From Lepisosteus oculatus (Eukaryota > Chordata > Actinopteri > Semionotiformes > Lepisosteidae): a stretch of DNA of 64,000 nt. The stretch lies in contig NC_090723.1 in NCBI RefSeq assembly GCF_040954835.1, forward strand, positions 1,684,001-1,748,000. The letters run 5' to 3'. The notes below the pieces were generated by a model. It was not told the origin of the DNA and did no database searches. It saw only the letters and a list, made by a program, of their open reading frames with translations. Shown in pieces: positions 26,501-35,820 of the stretch. The number at the start of each line of letters is the position of its first letter. Position 1 is the first letter of the stretch. Made by a program: the position numbers and the translations under genes.

Positions 26501-29500
26501 AAGATGGAGGTAGTTCTTTCTATTTTTCAGAGTTGTATTAACCTTCGCCTGTGTCTTTGAAGCCACTGCATGCTGACACAGATGCCCACCTGGGCCTCTA
26601 TACGTAGATCTGTGATCTTACAGAAAAAAACAGAAAAAGTGATGGTTTTAAGGAAGGAAAGAACAGAGAAACAAAGGAACGACAGGATGACACTGGAAGA
26701 AAGTCTGGATGTGTTTGTGTGCCCCGTGATAGAATGGCATCCCATCCAGGACACAGTCCTGCCTTTTGCCAGACAGTTGGCTTTCTGATTATGGATAGAC
26801 GGCACATATATAGCGAAGTGAAGGACCTTGAACAAGAAAAGGGCCAAATACTAATGAGGAAAAAGGGAAGAAAGAAAAACTGGGAGGGAGAAAGAAGTCA
26901 GTCTGGGCTCAAGTGGTTCATACCAGGAGCATCTCTCCAAAGCCGAACAGGTGCTCGTCCATTTCAGCCACGCCTTTCTTGGGCTTGTACATGAAGAGTG
27001 CCACGCCCGTCACGATCAGCAGCACGAACAGGTACTTGGCCAGCGGGTACTTCTTCCGGAGAATGGTGACGCCCAGGACCATCACTGCGGACACAGGACC
27101 AGCCTCTCAGCACGAAGCCCCAACCTCACTCCCACTCAATGGGTGGAAAGCATACTCTTGTGTGCTCTACAGCTAACTGACATAGCAAACTAATGGCTAC
27201 CTATACTTCTCTAAAAGAGGAATGGGCACAGTATTTAGTATTAGTATTCATTTAGTATTCATCAATTTCCCTACGGGATCAATAAAGCCTTATCTATCTA
27301 GTAAATTGCACGACATAAATCTTACTGCAACTATCAGTGCTTCCCTGTATACATGATTCCCCACCAACTTGAATTTTAAATGCCTCTTGGAATATAATTC
27401 ACTGGATTTTGACACTTGTAATGCATTCATGTCGCCTTTGATAAAAGCGTTGTTAACAAGAAACAGAATAGGATTTAATATAAAGTATACTTTTCACTTT
27501 CTTTTTTTAGAATTATAACAGAACTGGGCAGTATATCTCACACACATTTCATATTAAATTGCAAACCAGGCTGATCATCCTACCTGGGATGGGTTTACAG
27601 GACTTCCCTAAAACCTGGAAGAGATGAAATAAGACCACATTATAAAACCCTCAGTATTACATGCTCAAACAACTTTCAGAGGCAGCAAGACAAGGAAAAC
27701 TGATTATGCAGAAATTACCCTTCTGGTTGTAAATGCTTCCACTGCATATTCATATTAGTTCATGACTATCAGGCCTGTTTATATTCTCCTTTGAGCTCAG
27801 TCAGCTGAATGGTCTTGTTTGTAACATTTAAGAAAGTCTATTTCCCAAGATACTCTGTATCTAGTCTTATTCTTACCAAAGTATAGTTTAGCAATATATC
27901 CCCATATGTCCTAAATGATTTTCGGAATGGCTTTTTAGCACAGTTATACTGTTATACTTTTTTTTTTGCCAAGCACCACATTCCACCATTGAGTGAAAGT
28001 TAAAGCGGATCACAGTTTGCTCATGGGTTTCTTTATTCCTTCCTCAATCGTACTACAAAGCACACAAGTTTTACAACTCCAAATAAATGCAGAAACAAAA
28101 TCCACAAGTGTATTTATAAGAAACATTCTTTAACAGCTGGTTTCCCTTCCCAAAACTGTATCTTACCAAATATATATGCACCTTTAAAATGTTTACAAAG
28201 ATTTTACAAAATACTGCACTGAAAAATTTCACTCTTCCGTATAAAGCTACGAAGTCATTCAGGGTGACTCACTTTCAATGACTCTATACTAGAATCTGTC
28301 CTGTTTTTATTTTATATTTTACATCTGTTCCATCAGAGCTGGCTGCTGCCAGAAATCCATTATCTGTACCCACTGACTTAACAAACACACTGCAGGCCTG
28401 CAGCGCCTCATGGGTCACAGAGACCTTACTGCGGATTTCGAATCCTTCTATAAAGACACTTCCACTCCAAGTCCTGAGAACACACAGAACTCGTGGAAGA
28501 AAGGGAACAACAGGCAACTGTGACAGTGGTGCAGAAAAACAGGCTCATTGTGCAGAGAGACGCAGCTCAGCACCAGAGCTCAGTCTGTCTTACCTTACTG
28601 TAAGTGTCCCATTGACTCACTGAGGTCACGGTCACCCAGACAAGGCCCAGACAGATTCTGCCAAATGACGGGGTGACCTAAGGCCAGCTGCTGCTGTTAA
28701 CCCTTTCATGCACTGCACTCTCATGCACTAACACTCTGTTTCTCTTCCGCAAACTAGCATTTTTAAACATCCCAGGAAAATTTTTTATCTGATTCACTGA
28801 ATAAGTAAGCAAGTATGACTGAGTAGTAAGCATTTATTCTTGTTCTTCAGTCCACAAACTGAGTAACTTTCCATCTTCTCCTATCTCACACTATAGTAGC
28901 TCACCTGGGGCAGCTGGCCCTGTGCTCTGTTGTGCATCTTTGCTGATGGTACACAGCTGAGACTGGAAGAACCAGACTGTGTGCCTTGCCTGTTAAGCAC
29001 CCTCCTTTTCCATGCCTTTTCACAATGTCTTGTCTTGCATGGAGATTCACAGACTACAGACTATTCTGTCCTTGGACTTCTATACTTCTCGCTAACAGGT
29101 AGTGGTTAAAAATGCACAGACATCATGATGGATGGCAAGATATGTGGAAATAAAACTCACAAAAATGGCTAAACAGGCAACAGGATGCAACAAACTACTA
29201 GGTACAAAAACAGAGAAAGGGAGGCTGGGTTTGGCTTGCTTTTGTTATAGCAACAACTCATTACACAACGGAAGAAGGGCATTCATTTTACTAGTACACT
29301 TTTTCAATGTGAAAGTCCATTACTAGAAGGTGTGCAAAAGGCAGAGTTAGCGGACGGTCTCTTTTTTTTTTTTAAGAGGGTGACCTCAGTCCTCGGGCAC
29401 ACTGACCTGCGTGGGATAGTTGACGTACTGTAATGCTGAGTTGCTGGACACCATGGCGCCCAGATAGGACAGCGAACACACTCCGTACAGCCAGCTGCGA

Positions 29501-32500
29501 GTGCGATCGGGCTTGGACTTCTCAAAGATCTGGATAACTGGGAGCAGGGAGGGAGGGAAAGCACATCAGATAGCGGTCTCATGTAGAAAAGGAAACACAT
29601 GTGGCTCACAGGACCCCATCTATCCATCCATTTTGACTTTGGACTGCGTGAGGAATCTGGGGCACCGGGAGCAAACCCTCTCAAACACGGGGAGAACATG
29701 CGAACTTCATGCAGACGGCACCCCAGGTCTGGAACCGAACCCATGCTAACCACCGCCCCTCACTGGTCCCATCGCATGTACAGGGTTCCTTATCCCTGCC
29801 TCGGCATTTCTGGACCCTGTCCCATTTTGATCTGCTTTATATGGAGCTTTCCACTTCCTTTGCGAGAATTAAATCCCTTAAAATGCTGGATTACAGTACA
29901 AGTTTTACTTCTCTGCTTTCATAATAACACAGTTAATATCAAAACAAGACACAAATAGGACATTTATAGCCTTTTCTATTATAGCTTTTTATTTGCGGTG
30001 TCTCTAGTCCTTCACGCACACTGGATCTAATGTTTGTTCCATTTTTGAAACCTAGAGATCTCCACTCACAAAAAGAACACCCCACTAACATCAAAATAGC
30101 TCTACACAGGGCACTGTGCACTGTGGGGTGAATGCGAGTGTCACACCTACCATGGTCAATTTGTTATGAAACAGTGCCCCTTCATATTTGGGGTCCTGTG
30201 GATGGAAATTCAGGGGTCTACTGATGGTTGGGAGGAATATTTTTAGGTTATACTGTTTTGCTCGGTTTATGAAAAATTAGAAATAAACAGGTTAAAATAA
30301 AATAAAGGTTTCTTTCCTTATGCAATGCTTGGCAATTATTTGGCTCTTTAATTCACGGTTCAGCATTTAGATCAAAAAGGAGGGCTTCTGTAGCGAGGTT
30401 CCAGCAGGTAGAGCGCAGCTCTCTGTGACGGGGGAGTCAAGCAGGCACACCCACAGTGTGCAGAGCACCGCGCAACAGCTAATTTCTTCCCCCACTTCGC
30501 ACCGCGCAACAGCTAATTTCTTCCCCCACTTCCTCCAATATTCTTGCTTTCTTGAAAATCAGCTTTGAAAATAACCGGATAGCAAGACAGATACTTAAAT
30601 AGCAGTTTAAATTATAACTATGTGAGATAACTGCTTTCAAAGGTGTATAATAAAAATCAAAAGGTCTTTCATTACCATCATTATACGAAGCAAAAAAAAT
30701 CAGGACAGTACATGTGAAATAGATCGTCCCTCTGAGAGTGCTGGTAGATGACGAAAGCTTTAAAAAATGTTAATTATGGGCAACACTACAACAATCCACT
30801 TCAGTCTCTAGCTAGGTCATTGACTGTACACAGAACTGTTATAAGGAAAAGGCAGTAATTAAAAATAAGGTTACACCCTTCCAAAGGGAAATCTGTGTTG
30901 AGCTGAGGTCAGTGCAGGTGACACCTGAGAAGCGTCCTGTTCCATCCGAAGCTGGGTCATTAGTCAAGAAGACAGTTACAGTGGGTGGTGGGGTGTGTAA
31001 CTCTTATCAGAAATGTTTTATTTAGGCTTGATTCCATAATCCCACACTAAAAAGTAGAAACCACATTGTGTATCACACTCTTTCAGCTGTGAAGCTGCTT
31101 CAGGTGTGTGTGACAGTTTCCCCAGCCAAAATCGTACTTGATTTGCTGTTTCTTTCTACTTTTCAGGTTGGAATGAAATTCTTCCTGCGCAGACTTCACG
31201 TGAACCTCCTGTTATTCCACGATCGTGTGCTTGACTAGAAACGTCTTGTGCAGAAAGGTGTTTCCCAAACACAAAGTCCCCCTGTGGCCCCACACCCAGT
31301 TTGGAACAATGGTGAAAGAATAAGGTTGGTCAGCAGCAATAAGTGGAGCAAAGCCTACTGAAACACGAGCCTGCGGTGCCATCACTGAACTAAAGCTTTA
31401 GACGTCAGAGGGAAAAACTCCCTGCCTCTCAGGGTAATATCTTTCTATGGGGATCTAGTTCACTACTGCCTTTCTGCCCCCATCACTCTCTACAAAAACA
31501 GCTTCAGCTCTTTTCAAGCTTGAAGGGGTTAGAAATTGAGTTTTCAGAACTCCCCTCATGTAAGTACACCACATCGCTCACCAAATGCCTGAAATTCAAG
31601 CACCAAAATCATTGTTTTTGGTTTTGTGAGATATTTGATACAGTGTCATTTACACCTCAGCCTCTACATCATTAACTGGTAACCTGTTTAGTGCTGTTTT
31701 TCACTACCACAGAGGAAAAAAGCTAACCTAATTTACTGTATTTCTTGGCAGCGACATACACAGGTCTCCTTATATACTTGTCTTCCATAGAAGCATCTAT
31801 CTTTTATTGAACAAACACAATGTGGCACAGTGGCGCAGTGGCTAGCATTACAGACTCACAGCGCTGGGGGCCTGGGCTCAATACTGCAACTGGGGTGCAG
31901 TCTGTGTGGAGTTCGTATGTTCTCCCCACCTTTCCAAAGACATACTGGTAGGTTAATGGGCTTCTGGCAAAACTGGCTGCGGGGCGAGTGTGTCTGTCAG
32001 TCTGCCATGCGAGGGACTGGCGTCCCTTCCTGCACGTACTCCTGCTTGTGCTCACTGCTCGTCAGGACAGACTCTGGCCCCCTGAACCGGATGAAGTGGT
32101 CAGAGAACGAATGGATAAACAAACACCAATGACCAGAAGTCAGACGCAGGAGCAGTGTGCATGTACTTACGGATTCGGGCGAAGACGGCGTTCATGATGC
32201 ACTGGATGAAGACCAGAGTGGTGGCGTACTTAAACTTCTCTTTCTTTTCCCCTGTGCCATATTCTCCTCTCGTTCTGTCCGGGACAAGCACAGTCAAACC
32301 AAGAGCATTTAATCGCCGATTCGAAAGACACATCATTCGCACCCAGCTCAGAGGAACCCAGTCTCTGGGGTGAGGACCAGAAGAGTTCACAAGGGCATTT
32401 GAGTCTGCTAAGATTAAATCAAACGTCAAGGCCAACAGCTAACACAAGTGGGAACTAAGTAAACAGAAAGCACCTTTCTGCAGAAAGTGTTATGGATGTT

Positions 32501-33548
32501 CAGAGTTAGTTTCTGAGCTACAATGTTCAGGCTGACTACACAGGAGCTTGCAAAATTTAGATGGAGTCAAAATACCAACCAAACAAATGTGGTTTCCCAA
32601 ACTCTCACAATCCCACGCATTCCTGTGAAGTAGCAATCATACTCGGCACACATACTGGAAATCCTTGCTTTTTAAAGCTGTGGTCAGACATGATCAGGAT
32701 TCAACCCCCCTCATCCCAAAATGACGCTGTTCTCAACCTTGGGACACAACTCTGTTACTCTTCTCTTGGAATTCAGAGTGCCTGGGGCAAAACTCCTTTT
32801 CCCAGGTAGATCCCTTTACTGATCCATCGACATCAGGAAGGGATCGAGAAATCAGGGTACTAGAACTGCATTACAGTGCGATACTGCTAGCAAACGTCAT
32901 CAAATAAATAATTCCATTTAACTAAATAACAATAGATACCGTTTCAATCACTTTTTGAGTTCAGTTGAAAACCTCGTGAACGGTTCATGCCTGTTAAGGG
33001 CCGTCTGCTGTCGTCAGCTTTGATGCGTAGATGACAAGGGGTGTTTTCACTATCTTAACTGTACCTAGACGGTGTCTTCTAAATTGGTTTACAAAAAAAA
33101 AACGTAATTTGCATGTCAGCTCTTACCTGTAATCCAGACACAGCCTTGTTTTTTAAATTAAAAGCTTTTTAGAGATGCCGACATTACTTCGATAGCAGGT
33201 GGCATTTCTGGCAGTAACAGTACTCAACAACCAGAGGCAAGATTAAAAACGTTAAATAAACTCAAATAAACCTTTGATAAACAACGGACTGACAACTCAA
33301 AGGAGCAGTTTTTTTAAAATAAAGCACGAAATGAATGTTTAAATGCAACATCAGTTTTATTCACACCCAATCGCTACTGATCGCTAATAATCAGCACACA
33401 GTCATTAAAATTAAAGAAAAGAGCACCGCTCTACTCACATTGTTTCCTGTAGTATACCGTAGTACAGGTAACAGAAAAAAACTCCAAGAAAGCAGACTAT
33501 CAACCGGACGCGCTCATTCTGCAGCAGAGACACCCGACCGGCCGCCAT
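23538..33548 (-). CDS. slc35b1: SLC35B1, ER nucleotide / nucleotide-sugar transporter, complete, 9 coding exons
   Basis: Seen: exons 33548-33439, 32274-32171, 29537-29407, 27614-27584, 27084-26924, 26293-26167, 25019-24913, 24511-24358 and 23590-23538 (minus strand) join in phase to a 325-aa protein, against 322 aa in human. Diagnostic stretches are [17 protein letters not shown] (183-199), [15 protein letters not shown] (271-285) and [12 protein letters not shown] (298-309). Hydrophobic segments recur along the chain, as expected for a 10-helix drug/metabolite-transporter fold. The C-terminus ends KKTPR; human ends KKTSH, a dilysine ER-retrieval signal. Known: SLC35B1 resides in the ER membrane and was called UGTREL1; it was later proposed to be the ER ATP/ADP exchanger (AXER) that supplies BiP. 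The start was chosen by length match and by the ATGGCGGC context. A long open frame continues upstream through the CpG island. Confidence 0.97.
24358..24511 (-). CDS. slc35b1: slc35b1 coding exon 8 (residues 258-308)
   Basis: Encodes [20 protein letters not shown], then [16 protein letters not shown] and [11 protein letters not shown], the last two membrane helices. The acceptor is CTTCTCCAG and the donor GTGAGT. Confidence 0.98.
24913..25019 (-). CDS. slc35b1: slc35b1 coding exon 7 (residues 222-257)
   Basis: Encodes [18 protein letters not shown], then [13 protein letters not shown], after acceptor CCTGCCTCAG and before donor GTAGGG. It matches the human GELWEFLSFAERYP region. Confidence 0.97.
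25243..25313 (-). repeat. tRNA-derived SINE tail fragment
   Basis: The reverse complement reads CTCTGCGATGGGCTGGTG, CCCATTGCTTGCTGG and TTAGGCTCTGGCCCCCTG, the tail modules of the local SINE family with an internal deletion. It lies in slc35b1 intron 6. Confidence 0.6.
25476..25860 (-). mobile_element. LINE 3' remnant (L2/CR1-like)
   Basis: On the minus strand a degraded reverse-transcriptase tail reads [15 protein letters not shown], followed by a 3' UTR ending CAAAGACAAATTCCCACAGT and GGACAATAAAGTATCTGTG, the usual 3' terminus of fish L2-like LINEs. 5'-truncated and non-functional. It lies in slc35b1 intron 6. Confidence 0.7.
26078..26113. repeat. 18-bp perfect tandem duplication
   Basis: TTTACTAATCAACCTACG occurs twice head to tail (26078-26095 and 26096-26113), 54 bases inside slc35b1 intron 6 from the exon 6 donor. 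Confidence 0.95.
26167..26293 (-). CDS. slc35b1: slc35b1 coding exon 6 (residues 180-221)
   Basis: Encodes [20 protein letters not shown], then [18 protein letters not shown], one of the best conserved regions of the family. The acceptor is GTGTTACAG and the donor GTAAGG. Confidence 0.97.
26701..26803 (+). repeat. tRNA-derived SINE tail fragment
   Basis: Contains TGTGCCCCGTGATAGAATGG, CATCCCATCCAGGACACAGT and CCTGCCTTTTGCCAG, matching the tail region of the local SINE family. It is in slc35b1 intron 5. Confidence 0.65.
26924..27084 (-). CDS. slc35b1: slc35b1 coding exon 5 (residues 126-179)
   Basis: Encodes [19 protein letters not shown], a helix, FMYKPKK, and a loop to FGFGEMLL before donor GTATGA. 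The acceptor is TGTCCGCAG. The loop (GVAEMDEHL) is the part that differs most from human. Confidence 0.96.
27266..27301 (+). mobile_element. LINE 3' terminus fragment
   Basis: TTTCCCTACGGGATCAATAA and a short TATCTATCTA tail form the typical 3' end of fish L2-like LINEs, here only about 36 bases. It lies in slc35b1 intron 4. Confidence 0.65.
27584..27614 (-). CDS. slc35b1: slc35b1 coding exon 4 (31-bp microexon, residues 116-125)
   Basis: Encodes [10 protein letters not shown] plus the first base of a Val codon, between acceptor ATCTCTTCCAG and donor GTAGGA. It is too short for ORF finding but is needed in phase to join exons 3 and 5, and it matches the conserved [10 protein letters not shown] segment. 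Confidence 0.95.
29407..29537 (-). CDS. slc35b1: slc35b1 coding exon 3 (residues 72-115)
   Basis: Encodes a loop ending [20 protein letters not shown] and then [14 protein letters not shown], closely matching the human protein. The acceptor is CTGCTCCCAG and the donor GTCAGT. A minus-strand SINE copy ends 84 bases before the acceptor. Confidence 0.97.
29621..29757 (-). repeat. tRNA-derived SINE, minus orientation, internally deleted
   Basis: TATCCATCCATTTT tail complement, TTTGGACTGCGTGAGGAATC, GGGGAGAACATGCGAACTTC, then B-box complement GGAACCGAACCCATGC. It ends 84 bases upstream of the slc35b1 exon 3 acceptor. Confidence 0.85.
30465..30532. repeat. 34-bp perfect tandem duplication
   Basis: A 34-bp unit starting GCACCGCGCAACAGCT and ending CCCCCACTTC is present twice without mismatch (30465-30498, 30499-30532), in slc35b1 intron 2. 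Perfect identity suggests a recent duplication or an assembly artefact. Confidence 0.97.
31822..32122 (+). repeat. tRNA-derived SINE, near full length
   Basis: Complete order of modules: A-box region GTGGCGCAGTGGCTAGCATT, B-box GGGCTCAATACTGC, TGTGTGGAGTTCGTATGTTC, CCAAAGACATACTGGTAGG, TTAATGGGCTTCTGGC, and tail CTGAACCGGATGAAGTGG, ending near AATGGATAAAC. It lies in slc35b1 intron 2, about 50 bases from the exon 2 donor. Confidence 0.92.
32171..32274 (-). CDS. slc35b1: slc35b1 coding exon 2 (residues 37-71)
   Basis: Encodes [20 protein letters not shown] then [13 protein letters not shown], after acceptor GTCCCGGACAG and before donor GTAAGT. It covers the first loop and second helix. A SINE begins about 50 bases inside the following intron. 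Confidence 0.96.
33439..33548 (-). CDS. slc35b1: slc35b1 coding exon 1 (residues 1-36)
   Basis: Begins [16 protein letters not shown] and contains the first membrane helix ([16 protein letters not shown]), ending in two bases of an Ile codon before donor GTGAGT. It lies at the edge of a CpG-rich region. The start codon sits in ATGGCGGC, the core of YY1/TISU elements that mark short 5' UTRs. Confidence 0.93.
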
Positions 33549-34200
33549 ACTGTCTCCCAGTACCGGGATCGATACTGCCACAGCCCCGCTGCCGACGTCT
33601 CCTCTCCCCGCACCCTTCAGCCCGGCGTCCCGCTCCACTCTCCCCGCTGCTATCTGCCCCGGAATGGTGGCGCTGTTGCCCCCGGGACGGGGTGGGCGGA
33701 TGCCTGCGCCCCAGCCGGGACCCCCGGTACTGCGCGGTGGCGGTGGCGAGGCGGGTCCAGGTCCGGGAGAGGCGCCCGAGGCGATCTGTCCCGAAGCGAG
33801 CGGCCGCGGAGCAGGAATGCGTTCAAGCCTGCCCTCAGTCTCGCCTCTCCTCCACAGAGGGTGCTCTGTCTCCAGGGGCCAGACCGGCTCCTTTCCCTCC
33901 TCGTCTCCCGGCGGCGCTTCCCGATTCCCGCTCAGCCTTCTCTCCCCTGTCCCACTGTCCGAGCTGCTTCTCCCAGCCGCTGAGCTCCCCCGACCCGATG
34001 TCCTGTCGCCGTGATCCCCCGTAGCATCTATCCCCGGCGGAGACCCTTCCACTCTCCTAACGCCCGCAGTCGGCGCCGGCGACAGCATCTGCGCTAGGAC
34101 CCAGCCGACTGTCCCCTCCGCTGTAGGGGCGCCAAGAGACCTGCCTGCGGGACTGGAGCCTTTTTTTACTGTTACAGATCCCAAGGGAGGGAGACTCTTC
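33540..34200 (-). promoter_or_regulatory. CpG-rich promoter region of slc35b1
   Basis: A sharply GC- and CpG-rich block (many CG dinucleotides and GGCGG/CCGCC runs) directly upstream of the slc35b1 start, with AT-rich DNA on both sides. Such islands normally hold broad housekeeping promoters. The start codon lies in CAGTATGGCGGC, similar to the YY1/TISU element, which would place transcription initiation very near the ATG. No TATA box was seen on the minus strand here. Confidence 0.75.
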
Positions 34201-35335
34201 TGCGTTCAGACCCAAGTCTATAATTATAAAAATACTGCATGCCGTTAAATTTAGAACCTATGATTGTCTTCCCTCGAGTGGGGCTTTACGCAGAGCAGAC
34301 TATCCGGTCTTCTGCTCGAGGTAGTGTTTTAGACGACATCGTCGTGGGACCCAAACGCTGGTTTTCCGATACAAGTGCGGTCTACTTGCATGTCAGCGTT
34401 CAGAATGTCATTTAGTTAGTGATTAAACTGCATATAAATAATCGAGCAGATCACGCTGGTTGTACCAGGTGGCGTGGATTTCACTTGGCTTCGATGCCAA
34501 CAAAAAGTAAACAACGAAGTCGGACAAATACACTTAGTATCGAGTTTTGTCTGAGACAGTTCACTCAAGGATGAGAAGGGATATAATGACCAAAGCTTTT
34601 TAGTAACCAGGTCTCACAGACCCTAAATATTATTTAATGTAGTAAATATATCCGAATGAAGCTCATGCTCGGATGTTAAACCCCATCAAGGTTCAGTTCT
34701 AGGATTAATCTACAAGTGGACCCGTGATAATCATTTACTTGTGTGCGTTACAAAGGCTTATTATACTTGAAGGAAACGGCAACGTTTATGTACGAATAAC
34801 TTTCTTGACTTCGGATTAATAGATTACTAAAACCAACTAGTCTTGGGTTCCGAAATTCGCGCAGACCAGCAGGCTCAGAGTGCGCTGTTCACAACGCAAT
34901 GACAACAACCGCATCGTATCGCAGCGACACAGCAGTTTTTACTGCTCGTCTTCGACCTTATCACCATTTTGTAAGGCCAGAAAAGTTTCTGATCTTACAC
35001 TCCTAACCGGCTGCAGTAAAGCGTTTATCTCGTGTGTTAGCGAAGAAACATTGAATTAGCGGGGTGGATTTTGCAATATTTCTTTTGGCGTAGTTGATTG
35101 TTTGTCTATCTAAACAATCATTTGGACTGCACGTCCTGAGAATGGTATCCCATCCTCCAAGCTGCCTCCTTGATAACAACTTGTTTCCGGGAGTATCAAC
35201 CTCCACATTAACCACTAACGCAGCCTCTGCTTTTCAGTCAGGCTCACTTCGTGGACCTCTACCCCCCTCGGAGCTTGCGACCGCCACGGCTAAGCGTCGC
35301 GTTTTCTTAGACGTAATTGAATGTGGACGTTTCTT
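34201..35335. other. Non-coding region upstream of the slc35b1 CpG island
   Basis: No exon recognised on either strand. AT-rich without clear repeats, followed by the promoter-like cluster at 35.34 kb. Confidence 0.45.
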
Positions 35336-35437
35336 ATTGGTCCAAATAAGGCAATAAAGGGCGGAGTTCGCCACATGCAGGGGAGTATGCAAGCCATATT
35401 AGGGAGGAAGGTGTCCTGTAGAGGCGGGGTTTATAAA
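35336..35437 (+). promoter_or_regulatory. Promoter-like cluster: CCAAT, two CArG boxes, GC boxes, TATA
   Basis: In 102 bases of plus strand: inverted CCAAT (ATTGG, 35336-35340), perfect CArG box CCAAATAAGG (35342-35351), GGGCGG (35359-35364), perfect CArG box CCATATTAGG (35394-35403), GAGGCGGGG (35421-35429) and TATAAA (35432-35437). CArG boxes bind SRF; the second equals the core of the FOS serum response element. The order is that of a focused plus-strand promoter with a start near 35.46 kb, but no coding gene is visible downstream on that strand. Confidence 0.5.
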
Positions 35438-35645
35438 GCTTAACCGAAGATACACGTGTACTTAATACACTGGCATACCCTTTCAACCCTACAACCACGA
35501 ATTAACTCCAGGTACGATCAGTTTGAAAGCGAACCATTAATGTGAAAACCGGGCGACTGTTTCTGAAAGGGATGTCTCGGGTTCAGAATAATCCGTAATC
35601 GGAAAGCGCCATTGCAATACACACGTTTTGTTGAACGTTTTCTGT

Positions 35646-35820
35646 GGGGAATGTGTATGTGCCCCCCGTTTGCAAGAGTTTAGTGCCACAGTTCAAAAAC
35701 ATACAGGTAGGTCAATTGGCTTCTGGGAAAACCGGCCCCTGTGTGAGTGTGTGCAGAGTGTACCCTTCTCTGGGTCAGTCGCTTGCTCAGAGAGGTTCCA
35801 GCTCCCCTGTGATCCGTAGC
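35646..35820 (+). repeat. tRNA-derived SINE, 5'-truncated
   Basis: CATACAGGTAGGTCAATTGG, CTTCTGGGAAAACCGGCCC and TGTGTGAGTGTGTGC are the middle modules of the local family. The head is largely missing. Confidence 0.8.

Noticed and set aside
28284-28517. 77-codon minus-strand open frame in slc35b1 intron 3
   Set aside because: It reads like protein at first sight, but it has no homology that I recognise and no splice sites linking it in phase to the neighbouring exons.
29304-29753. 149-codon minus-strand open frame
   Set aside because: It is slc35b1 exon 3 in another frame joined to intron and a SINE; not a coding unit.
31822-31900. tRNA gene
   Set aside because: A- and B-box-like words are present, but they belong to a SINE head. 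No cloverleaf with paired acceptor stem can be formed, and the same sequence recurs in many copies.
33335-34024. 229-codon open frame on the plus strand
   Set aside because: It overlaps slc35b1 exon 1 in antisense and the CpG island. Its Pro/Arg/Ser-rich content is what GC-rich DNA gives by chance, and no domain or splice structure supports it.
33546-34184. Separate gene encoded by the minus-strand open frame upstream of slc35b1
   Set aside because: It runs in frame into slc35b1 exon 1 and looks like untranslated CpG-island sequence. Treated as a possible extension question, not as a gene.
35085-35215. A further SINE copy
   Set aside because: GGTATCCCATCCTCCAAGCT and the next words faintly resemble the SINE tail, but the match is too weak and the family modules are not in order.
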